Of a DNA stretch of 5,048 nt, positions 1-4,427 are shown in pieces. This DNA comes from Prevotellaceae bacterium. GTDB lineage: Bacteria; Bacteroidota; Bacteroidia; Bacteroidales; UBA932. A model generated the notes under the pieces. It was not told the origin of the DNA. It made no database searches and saw only the letters and a list, made by a program, of their open reading frames with translations. Made by a program: the position numbers and the translations under genes. Position 1 is the first letter of the stretch. Each line of letters opens with the position of its first letter. Location of the stretch: the NCBI GenBank assembly GCA_031267155.1, contig JAIRZR010000242.1:1-5048 (forward strand), given 5' to 3'.

Positions 1-66
1 CAGCGCCAGAGATTTTTCATTAAGCCTGCCGCTTTTCTGGATCGCAATTTTTAATCTTTCTTTCAT
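1..66 (-). CDS. hisG: ATP phosphoribosyltransferase HisG, N-terminal 22 codons only (runs off the left edge)
   Basis: HisG joins ATP and PRPP to make phosphoribosyl-ATP, the first committed and feedback-inhibited step of histidine biosynthesis in the cytoplasm. Only the first 22 codons are in the window. They read on the minus strand from ATG at 66 and contain RLKIAIQKSGRL, which matches the opening beta strand and the (K/Q)(S/K)GRL turn that begins HisG proteins, especially the Bacteroidota type. The identification rests on this short stretch plus context: a His-rich leader peptide and a terminator sit immediately upstream on the same strand, as expected for the first gene of a his operon. 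There is no Shine-Dalgarno motif before the ATG, which is normal for Bacteroidota. The ATG at 66 is preferred because no upstream in-frame start lies after the terminator. The catalytic and regulatory domains are outside the window. Confidence 0.85.
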   Translation of the reverse strand, partial: MKERLKIAIQKSGRLNEKSLAL

Positions 67-100
67 ATTTCAAATCTTACATTTTCAAATCTTTACTGCA

Positions 101-132
101 TAATAAAAACCCGTCGATAGATCAGACGGGTT
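101..132 (-). terminator. Intrinsic terminator of the his leader (attenuator)
   Basis: On the minus strand AACCCGTC (132-125) pairs with GACGGGTT (115-108), a perfect 8-bp stem with a 9-nt loop. It is followed directly by a T-rich tract (TTTTTATTA across 109-101). It lies between the His-rich leader peptide and the hisG start, about 40 nt before the ATG, so it would stop transcription before the structural genes when histidine is plentiful. The plus-strand side lacks a clean T-tract, so the terminator acts leftward. Confidence 0.85.
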
Positions 133-144
133 CTTACAATTCTG

Positions 145-201
145 GACGCAAACCTCCACCTCATCTGAGTGCGATATGATAAAAATGACTATGGTGGCGT
201 C
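145..201 (-). promoter_or_regulatory. Candidate 1:2 (pause) hairpin of the his attenuator, enclosing the His codons
   Basis: On the minus strand GACGC-CACC (201-193) is complementary to the two halves of the segment at 160-145: GGTG (160-157) and GCGTC (149-145), separated by a 7-nt bulge. The 5' arm contains leader codons Arg5-His6-His7, and the loop holds the other His codons and the leader stop. A ribosome stalled on the His codons would cover the 5' arm, as in classical attenuation. I could not find a strong antiterminator: between the 3' arm and the terminator only short pairings are visible, such as GGTT (154-151) with AACC (132-129) and CAGA (144-141) with TCTG (126-123). The alternative fold is therefore inferred, not shown. 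Confidence 0.5.
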
Positions 202-211
202 TTTTGTCCAT
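161..211 (-). CDS. hisL: His operon leader peptide (16 aa, histidine-rich)
   Basis: ATG at 211 opens a 16-codon reading frame on the minus strand that ends at TGA (163-161). It encodes MDKRRHHSHFYHIALR, with histidines at 6, 7, 9 and 12: four in seven codons. Its role would be regulatory. Translation speed through the His codons reports charged tRNA-His and decides whether the downstream terminator at 132-101 forms before hisG. Three facts support it as a real leader peptide: the His density, its place between a promoter about 25 nt upstream and an intrinsic terminator about 30 nt downstream, and hisG as the next gene. The histidines are interspersed rather than a single run as in the E. coli leader. 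The name hisL is by analogy with the enterobacterial leader; sequence homology to it is not expected. It is far too short for routine gene callers. Confidence 0.8.
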   Translation of the reverse strand: MDKRRHHSHFYHIALR

Positions 212-239
212 TCCTAATAATAACTTCTAAATTTCGGCG

Positions 240-275
240 CAAATGTAAACATTTTTTTAATAACTGTTAAAAAAA
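240..275 (-). promoter_or_regulatory. Bacteroidota-type promoter for the his leader and operon
   Basis: The minus strand carries TACATTTG at 247-240, an exact match to the Bacteroidota -7 consensus TAnnTTTG. About 21 nt further upstream a T-tract (275-269) occupies the -33 position, where TTTG would be expected; the G is missing. Transcription would begin near 233-236, leaving a 5' leader of about 25 nt before the His-rich peptide at 211. The spacing to the leader ATG is what makes this convincing. Confidence 0.6.
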
Positions 276-431
276 GCGAGACAGGGCGAAATAATATTTT
301 GAGGCGTTGTGCGAAAAATTTTTAAGGGATAAAAAAAGTATTGGAGGATTCTGAAATGTCATTATCTAATCACATGATTCGTTATATATTTTGTGTATTT
401 TTTGCAGCCAATTTACAGATGTCCGATGATA

Positions 432-498
432 TGTTCCATTCGAAGACCTTCGAATGCTTCCTGCAGGTGTGATTGTTCCATTCGAAGACCTTCGAACG
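432..498. repeat. Two direct copies of a hairpin-forming 23-bp repeat (period 42 bp)
   Basis: The 23-bp sequence beginning TGTTCCATTCGAAG occurs at 432-454 and again, identically, at 474-496. Each copy contains the palindrome TTCGAAG-AC-CTTCGAA. In the first copy the stem extends to 9 bp (CATTCGAAG at 437-445 with CTTCGAATG at 448-456). The sequence after each copy is also related (TGCTTCCTG versus CGTTTCCCG), so the duplicated unit is probably nearer 33 bp. An 8-bp palindrome, CCTGCAGG, lies between the copies at 460-467. The pair sits roughly 100-160 bp upstream of the ORF at 593, so it could be a regulator binding site, a transcribed hairpin or a dispersed intergenic repeat. Confidence 0.8.
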
Positions 499-499
499 T

Positions 500-528
500 T
501 TCCCGTACCTTTATTTACTGTATATGTG
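500..528 (+). promoter_or_regulatory. Weak candidate promoter for the ORF at 593
   Basis: TATATGTG at 521-528 matches the Bacteroidota -7 box TAnnTTTG at all fixed positions except one. A T-rich GTTTCC near 499-503 lies about 18-20 nt upstream in the -33 position. It would give a 5' untranslated region of roughly 55-60 nt and would place the hairpin repeats upstream of the transcript start. The match is weak. Confidence 0.25.
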
Positions 529-592
529 GGACGCTTATTACGAATATATATCTTAAAATCAAAATATTATATCAATTAAAAATATATGAAAT

Positions 593-2428
593 ATGAATGA
601 AGTTATTTTACGTATTAATTTAAATGGTTTAAAGAATGAAACCCATGTACAGTTCAATGAAGGAATTGATTCCGTTTTTGTTAAGTACAGTCCGCAAACT
701 CTGGGCATCCAGCCTTTGTATCTACATTACAGAGACGCATTTAACAATGAACTTGATGCTCTTGACTATATTGGCAGGAGCGAACTGACGGCAAAAATCG
801 TCGCACAGGACCGTAAACGCGACAGCATTTATCGCGGATTTGTAGATTCCGTAAAGGGAGCCGGGAATCATTTTGAACCCGCACACCGCGAGGCGGCTAA
901 TTTGGTGCTCAACATTTTCAGTCATTACGGAAATATCGCACGTAAAACGCTTGACGATGAAACGGCTGCAATAAATGACCTTGTACGGGAACTGAATCTG
1001 CCCGTTCCCGCGCAGGCTGTCTCCCTGCTCGGAGCGAATGTGTGGCTGAACAAACTTGTCGAAGAAAACAATATTTTCACGGAACTGATGAAGGAACGGT
1101 ACAGCGAAACTGCCGGCAAAACTTCGTTCAGAATGAAAGCCATGCGCGTAGAAACCGACAAGTACTGGCATGCCATGGTCTCTCAAATTGAAAACCAGAT
1201 TCTCGCGGGAACTGTAATCAATGAAAATTTCATAAGAGAGCTGAACGCTGTTATCGAACGCTTTAAACATATCCTCGCACAGGAAATCGGAGATTCGGGG
1301 CTAATGATATTTTCATCCGGCAATATCCCCGATGGACTTGATATCCGGTTATGGATGATTGAGTCGGACGAAGATGTGCGCAGTTTCGCCTTCGAGGCAG
1401 ACAAAGTGCTTGGCAGCGACGCTTTCAAGGACCTGTATGCCGCTGTGGAAACTGCGCTGGCTGTAACTAATCCCGTGCTGGCGGGTCTCATAGCTGTCGG
1501 CTGGGTGGCGGTCTCCCTGCTGCGGCAAAAGCTGCGAGCCAACAAAGACGATCTCGCTGGTTACTGGCAGGCGACGCTCAACCGTGCAGAGCACTATCCA
1601 CACGGACCGCGGGATAAACAAGACGTGTACGATACGACTGGTACTATTCTGGTGGACTATACACTGTTTGGATTCGAGAAAGAGTTAAAAACTAAAAGTT
1701 TCGCTATGCAAAGCAAAAGTCACAGTTCAGACAATTTCAGGATTCAGAATCCTGTTATATTTCGTGTGGGTCGATTTTGTGCATTGTCGATTTTGTGCAT
1801 TTCGGTAAAACTCCGTAAGGAGTTGAATCAAACGACAAGTTTGAACAGTTTCTTCTCATCAAGCCCGCAGGGAATTGAACTCCTTCGGAGTTCTGACGGA
1901 ACTTGGACGGTTTACCCCGTGCAAGCGGAGCGTAGCTCGGGGTACAGCATACACTCTCCACAACTCCGTAAGGAGTTGAATCAAACGGCAAGTTTGAACA
2001 GTTTCTTCCCATCAAGCTCGCAGGGAATTGAACTCCTTCGGAGTTCTGACAGAACTTGGACGGTTTACCCCGAGCTGCGCTTCGCTTGCACGGGGTTATC
2101 AAAATTGGACGCCTACGGCGTCAAAAGACACGAAGCATCTCTACATTTTTATATCACAATTTTAGCCCGCACGCAATATAAGTCCTGCCTCGCAGGCAGT
2201 TTTATCTGTGCACAGATTCCGCAGGTCGATGACCTGCGGTTACGAAAATCCGGCTTTTCAAGCCGAGTGTGTCCAAAAAGTCCCTCACATCGTCATTGCG
2301 AGCGAATTCTACAAAAAACAGGAAAGTGCCGAGAGAGGCATACAAGTATTTGGATGGCAAGTATGAAGGGAAGTTCGAAAGCGATGATTTTTTCGAAAGT
2401 CTTGCTTTTCTCGGATCGGGAGGAATAA
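593..2428 (+). CDS. Chimeric ORF: DUF6261-like N-terminus, unrelated middle domain, tail translated from palindromic repeats
   Basis: ATG at 593 follows AT-rich sequence without a Shine-Dalgarno motif. Residues 1-231 are mostly helical and contain IARKTLDDETAAINDL (115-130) and FTELMKERYSETAGKT (162-177); I recognise this as DUF6261, a Bacteroidota family of unknown function whose members are usually about this length. Residues about 235-362 look unrelated. They have a strand-rich opening (DIRLWMIESDEDVR), a hydrophobic helix at about 292-312 (NPVLAGLIAVGWVAVSLL) and a conserved-looking end, WQATLNRAEHYPHGPRDKQD to VDYTLFGFE. I cannot name that domain; it resembles the C-terminal part of a separate protein. 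From about residue 380 the ORF runs through palindromic and tandemly repeated DNA, giving repeated peptides such as LRKELNQT and GIELLRSSD, and it finally overlaps the next gene out of frame. The natural end was probably near 1680-1735. A TAA one frame over at about 1685 is compatible with a frameshift that removed the stop. Confidence 0.6.
   Translation: MNEVILRINLNGLKNETHVQFNEGIDSVFVKYSPQTLGIQPLYLHYRDAFNNELDALDYIGRSELTAKIVAQDRKRDSIYRGFVDSVKGAGNHFEPAHREAANLVLNIFSHYGNIARKTLDDETAAINDLVRELNLPVPAQAVSLLGANVWLNKLVEENNIFTELMKERYSETAGKTSFRMKAMRVETDKYWHAMVSQIENQILAGTVINENFIRELNAVIERFKHILAQEIGDSGLMIFSSGNIPDGLDIRLWMIESDEDVRSFAFEADKVLGSDAFKDLYAAVETALAVTNPVLAGLIAVGWVAVSLLRQKLRANKDDLAGYWQATLNRAEHYPHGPRDKQDVYDTTGTILVDYTLFGFEKELKTKSFAMQSKSHSSDNFRIQNPVIFRVGRFCALSILCISVKLRKELNQTTSLNSFFSSSPQGIELLRSSDGTWTVYPVQAERSSGYSIHSPQLRKELNQTASLNSFFPSSSQGIELLRSSDRTWTVYPELRFACTGLSKLDAYGVKRHEASLHFYITILARTQYKSCLAGSFICAQIPQVDDLRLRKSGFSSRVCPKSPSHRHCERILQKTGKCRERHTSIWMASMKGSSKAMIFSKVLLFSDREE
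1771..1801. repeat. Short tandem repeat, two copies of a 16-bp unit
   Basis: TCGATTTTGTGCATTG at 1771-1786 is followed at once by the same sequence at 1787-1801, ending in T rather than G. It lies between the first palindrome of the cluster and the 111-bp duplication, so it marks another small duplication event in the block. Confidence 0.8.
1809..2072. repeat. 111-bp tandem duplication, period 153 bp, copies 96% identical
   Basis: Copy 1 (1809-1919) and copy 2 (1962-2072) align without gaps and differ at four positions: three A/G or C/T changes in the first half (ACGACA/ACGGCA, TTCTCA/TTCCCA, AGCCCG/AGCTCG) and one near the end (GACGGA/GACAGA). All four are transitions. Each copy carries the hairpins AACTCC-GTAA-GGAGTT near its start and GAACTCC-TTC-GGAGTTC in its second half. 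The period is divisible by three, so the ORF running through it repeats its peptide in frame. The few differences point to a recent duplication or ongoing gene conversion. Confidence 0.95.
1915..2095. repeat. 28-bp segment present in opposite orientations after the two tandem copies
   Basis: The segment at 1915-1942 starts CCCCGTGCAAGC and ends AGCTCGGGG. The segment at 2068-2095 occupies the equivalent place after the second copy, but it reads as the reverse complement of the first, matching at 26 of 28 positions. Both are bounded by CCCCG and CGGGG; in the first the flanking pairing extends to TACCCCG/CGGGGTA (1913-1919 with 1938-1944). Because the terminal arms are self-complementary, an inversion could occur without disturbing the flanks. 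Confidence 0.85.
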
Positions 2429-2658
2429 ACATTAAAGTTAAATTCATGGACGATTTGCAGGTCGAGATGTGTATCAGGAATTTACTTATAGGCTTTTTAT
2501 CCGGGAAAAAGGAGCCTTGCGGTCCCTGCAATTATTATATCGAAGGAGATAATATCACATTCGACAGTTTCAATGGAAGCGGAACAATCCAAAACCGTGG
2601 TGAAAATATTCTCTTTAAATATAAAAACTGTACTGTCAATTTGCAGAAGAAACGATGA
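2269..2658 (+). CDS. Small beta-rich protein of unknown function, 5' end probably replaced by repeat DNA
   Basis: The reading frame opens at GTG 2269 and ends at TGA 2656-2658 (129 codons). The body from about residue 24 looks like a genuine protein: YLDGKYEGKF (27-36), then IKVKFMDDLQVEM, then YYIEGDNITFDS and GTIQNRGENILFKYKN. This alternation of short strands and Gly/Asn turns is like small lipocalin-like or beta-barrel lipoprotein domains, but I cannot place it in a named family. The first roughly 20 codons overlap the end of the palindrome cluster and the CGTCATTGCGAGCGAA motif, and they show no signal peptide or lipobox. The original start has probably been lost. Alternative starts are GTG at 2326 and ATG at 2446. 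A CGPC sequence (84-87) is present, but nothing else suggests a thioredoxin fold. The tail of the ORF from 593 overlaps the 5' part in another frame; this frame is the better candidate after about 2330. Confidence 0.45.
   Translation: MSKKSLTSSLRANSTKNRKVPREAYKYLDGKYEGKFESDDFFESLAFLGSGGINIKVKFMDDLQVEMCIRNLLIGFLSGKKEPCGPCNYYIEGDNITFDSFNGSGTIQNRGENILFKYKNCTVNLQKKR
2291..2306. repeat. CGTCATTGCGAGCGAA dispersed-repeat motif
   Basis: This 16-nt sequence follows the palindrome cluster. I recognise it as part of intergenic repeats seen in several unrelated bacterial genomes, usually continued by a GAAGCAATC-type sequence; here it stops at GCGAATTC. Only one partial copy is in the window, so the assignment rests on recollection of the motif rather than on repetition seen here. 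Confidence 0.4.
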
Positions 2659-2686
2659 GAATCGAAACAGAGTCCTTTTGTCCGAA

Positions 2687-2866
2687 CCCTCGTCCGGCGC
2701 AGTCTCTATCCGGATTAGGGCGACCGGGTTAAGCGACCGCAAAGGTCGCCCCTGCGTCGTCGCCATGATTGCCGTCACCAACAATACCGGTAATATCACA
2801 ACGTCGATGTGTCTGTGTCCAATGTAGGGGCGACCCTTGCGGTCGCCCTATCCGCCGGATTCGAGG
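2687..2866. repeat. Composite imperfect inverted repeat (MITE-like), no coding content
   Basis: GCGACCGCAAAGGTCGCCCC and the next T (2733-2753) match the reverse complement of 2826-2846 at 20 of 21 positions. Each arm is also a hairpin by itself: GCGACC/GGTCGC with a 5-nt loop (2733-2749), and GGGCGACC/GGTCGCCC with loop CTTGC (2828-2848). Outer parts also match in inverted orientation: CCTCGTCCGGCG near 2688-2699 against the reverse complement of 2853-2866, with a 2-nt insertion there. The left arm holds an extra roughly 25 nt. The centre (about 2754-2825) shows no gene. Translations of this type of repeat give recurrent spurious peptides such as GRPQGSPLHW. There is no transposase, so any mobility would depend on help from elsewhere. 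Confidence 0.65.
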
Positions 2867-2913
2867 ATGTTCGTGGATGTATCGCTCAGCACAGTCTTCA
2901 TCCGGATTAGGGC
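2700..2913. repeat. 22-bp direct repeat flanking the inverted repeat
   Basis: CAGTCTCTATCCGGATTAGG plus GC (2700-2721) recurs at 2892-2913 with two adjacent differences (CT versus TC); the last 14 bp are identical. The copies are 192 bp apart. The first lies inside the left arm of the inverted repeat and the second lies outside the right arm. They may be remnants of an insertion duplication or two members of another short dispersed repeat. Confidence 0.75.
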
Positions 2914-3064
2914 TGTTATATGCTTCTTGCATTAAAATCCATTCCCCCCTGAATAAACCGAAATACTTTCAATTTTTTCGAGGCCCTGCTTCATTCTTCA
3001 CTGTTTGAGTGAAGGATTTCATCAAAAAAATATCGGCATCCTCCTGTACATAATGGTACAAAAA
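2914..3064. other. Intergenic tail between convergent genes, two small hairpins
   Basis: This stretch follows the stop of the leftward oxidoreductase gene and holds no convincing ORF. Two hairpins are visible: TGTAC/GTACA with a 6-nt loop (3045-3060), a few bases after the stop codon, and CTTCACT-GTTTG-AGTGAAG (2996-3014). On the minus strand a run of seven T's lies between them at about 3024-3030 but does not directly follow either stem. An intrinsic terminator for the operon is therefore possible but not demonstrated. Confidence 0.35.
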
Positions 3065-4414
3065 TCACAGTTCGTATCCTTTTCGGTAAGTTCCCTGTGC
3101 AAGTTCATTGGCCTGTTTATTGCCGGAGAATTTTTCGGTTTTCCCGTCGAACAGCAGATGTTTATTTCCGACACGCAGAGCGATGTTGCCCATGTTCACA
3201 AGCGTCGCGCTGCGGTGACATTCTTCGATGTCCCCGTTCGGTTTTTTGCGGCTGCGCAGACAGTCGATAAAATTCTTCTGATGCGCATTGTCGGGAAATA
3301 CGGCTCCGTCTTCGGCAACGATTTTGTCGTCCATGCCTATTACCTGCCAGCCGCCGCCATGACGTCCGAGATACATCAGACCTTCCGTTCCGTAAATCTC
3401 CACGCGGGCGGAATAGTTGCGCCAGTTGGGGAAACGTGCCGCGTCGTTGCGGATATCGCCGGGCGCCTTTTGCATGTATTTGAACGATCCGCCTCCGTCG
3501 GCAGTGATGAGGTAATCGTCGAACTCATACACGACAGACTGAAATTCCGGCGTTTCTCCCGTACCGCCGAAAACATGATTGCCTCCCCAGGAGTAAACGG
3601 ATTTCGGATGCGGCGGGTCGCCGAGTACCATCCGCGTAAAGTCGAGCGTATGCGAAGCCTCGTCGTCCAGCAGTCCTCCGCTGTATGCCCAGTAACTTTG
3701 CCAGCCGCCCCGTCCGTGTTCGCTGACGATGGATGGGCTGAACGGGCGGTAAGGAGCCGGCCCCAGCCATTTGTCCCAGTCGAGCCACGATGGAACGGGC
3801 GCTTCGGGCGCTTCGGTAAACCTGCCGCCGCCAAGCATGAAATACGTCTTGACGGTTACGATTTTCCCGAGTTTGCCGCTTTTGATGTATTCCCGTGCCG
3901 AAAATCCCTGGGATGCGCTACGGTTCTGAAGCCCGGCCTGTACAATACGATTGTATTTGGCGGCGGTTTCGACCAGCATTCGGCTCTCGAAGATGTTTAC
4001 GGAAAGATTTTTCTCCACATACACATCCTTTCCCGCCCGGCATGCATGGATGGCAGCCGGCATGTGCCAGTGTTCGGGAGTGGCTATCCATACGGCGTCC
4101 ACATCCTTGTCGTCGAAAATGCTGCGCATGTCTTCCGTGGTTCCGGGACGGTAGCCGAACGTCTTTTCGACCTGCTCGCGCGCCTTCGCCAGTTTGGTTC
4201 TGTTGACGTCGCAAACCGTTTTAATCACTACGTTTTCATTAGTTTTGCAACAGTTGATAATGCAGCCCAGTCCGCGACCGCCACAACCGATCAGGGCAAG
4301 CGTAATCTTGTCGTTTGCGCCTGCAACAGACTTCCCGTACAAAGCCTGACCTGCCAGCGCCATCCCTGCAATGCCTGCCGCGCCGGCTTTAAAAAATTCT
4401 CTTCTACTATACAT
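3065..4414 (-). CDS. Tat-exported Gfo/Idh/MocA family oxidoreductase (449 aa)
   Basis: An NAD(P)-dependent sugar oxidoreductase of the Gfo/Idh/MocA superfamily, predicted to be exported folded with its cofactor. I chose the ATG at 4414 because it places a twin-arginine signal at the very N-terminus: SRREFFK (residues 3-9), then the hydrophobic GAAGIAGMALAG. An upstream in-frame ATG at 4471 would overlap the preceding gene and bury the signal. The Rossmann domain follows: ITLALIGCGGRG (37-48) with the GxGxxG loop, an acidic strand end at CDV (68-70), WIATPEHWH (109-117) and VEKN (133-136), whose lysine is the usual EKP catalytic Lys although proline is replaced by Asn. The C-terminal domain has WLGPAPYRPF (216-225) and LDDEASH (249-255), giving the D-x3-H pair expected near the sugar. 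The length suits Bacteroidota and Planctomycetes members of this group. It starts 13 bp after the glycosidase stop, so the two are probably co-transcribed. The substrate is unknown; a GH109-type glycosidase role is less likely from the motifs. Confidence 0.9.
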   Translation of the reverse strand: MYSRREFFKAGAAGIAGMALAGQALYGKSVAGANDKITLALIGCGGRGLGCIINCCKTNENVVIKTVCDVNRTKLAKAREQVEKTFGYRPGTTEDMRSIFDDKDVDAVWIATPEHWHMPAAIHACRAGKDVYVEKNLSVNIFESRMLVETAAKYNRIVQAGLQNRSASQGFSAREYIKSGKLGKIVTVKTYFMLGGGRFTEAPEAPVPSWLDWDKWLGPAPYRPFSPSIVSEHGRGGWQSYWAYSGGLLDDEASHTLDFTRMVLGDPPHPKSVYSWGGNHVFGGTGETPEFQSVVYEFDDYLITADGGGSFKYMQKAPGDIRNDAARFPNWRNYSARVEIYGTEGLMYLGRHGGGWQVIGMDDKIVAEDGAVFPDNAHQKNFIDCLRSRKKPNGDIEECHRSATLVNMGNIALRVGNKHLLFDGKTEKFSGNKQANELAQGTYRKGYEL

Positions 4415-4427
4415 TATATATAAATTA

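Larger units (their letters stand above)
276..592. other. Divergent intergenic region, no gene seen
   Basis: This AT-rich stretch separates the leftward his operon from the rightward chimeric ORF at 593. A 67-codon open frame at 393-596 exists, but its only notable feature is a duplicated SIRRPSN that comes from translating the DNA repeat at 432-498, so I do not call it a gene. The last 60 bp before 593 are almost pure A/T. I see no RNA gene. Confidence 0.6.
1738..2265. repeat. Cluster of short perfect palindromes, mostly with 3-nt loops
   Basis: At least ten hairpins are packed in about 530 bp. They are CAGGATT-CAG-AATCCTG (1738-1754), AACTCC-GTAA-GGAGTT (1809-1824 and 1962-1977), TCAAAC/GTTTGA with a 5-nt loop (1828-1844 and 1981-1997), GAACTCC-TTC-GGAGTTC (1877-1893 and 2030-2046), GACGCC-TAC-GGCGTC (2108-2122), CTGCCT-CGC-AGGCAG (2185-2199), the loopless ATCTGTGCACAGAT (2204-2217), a 9-bp stem CCGCAGGTC with a GAT loop (2219-2239), and CGGCTT-TTC-AAGCCG (2251-2265). 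Stems differ in sequence but share one design. None is followed by a T-tract, so they are not ordinary terminators. They look like REP-type dispersed intergenic palindromes accumulated at one site. Confidence 0.85.

Noticed and set aside
393..596. 67-codon plus-strand ORF upstream of the DUF6261-like gene
   Set aside because: Its repeated SIRRPSN peptide is just the translated 23-bp hairpin repeat; it has no recognisable domain and its stop overlaps the start of the next gene.
1755..2102. 115-codon minus-strand ORF across the tandem duplication
   Set aside because: It exists only because the palindromic repeats lack stops on both strands; its content is the duplicated repeat read backwards.
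1809..2265. CRISPR array
   Set aside because: Only one unit is duplicated, the units are 111 bp with internal hairpins, and no regular short repeat and unique spacer pattern or cas gene is present.
2518..2529. CGPC motif as a thioredoxin-like active site
   Set aside because: The surrounding sequence is a short beta-rich protein without the thioredoxin fold pattern or cis-proline; the motif is probably coincidental.
2769..3008. 79-codon plus-strand ORF and its minus-strand counterpart at 2729-2932
   Set aside because: Both are translations of the GGGCGACC-type inverted repeat (peptides like GRPQGSPLHW), which recur as spurious predictions in many genomes.
3005..4423. 472-codon plus-strand ORF opposite the oxidoreductase
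   Set aside because: It is the antisense shadow of a gene with clear Tat, Rossmann and catalytic motifs; its own sequence shows no domain.
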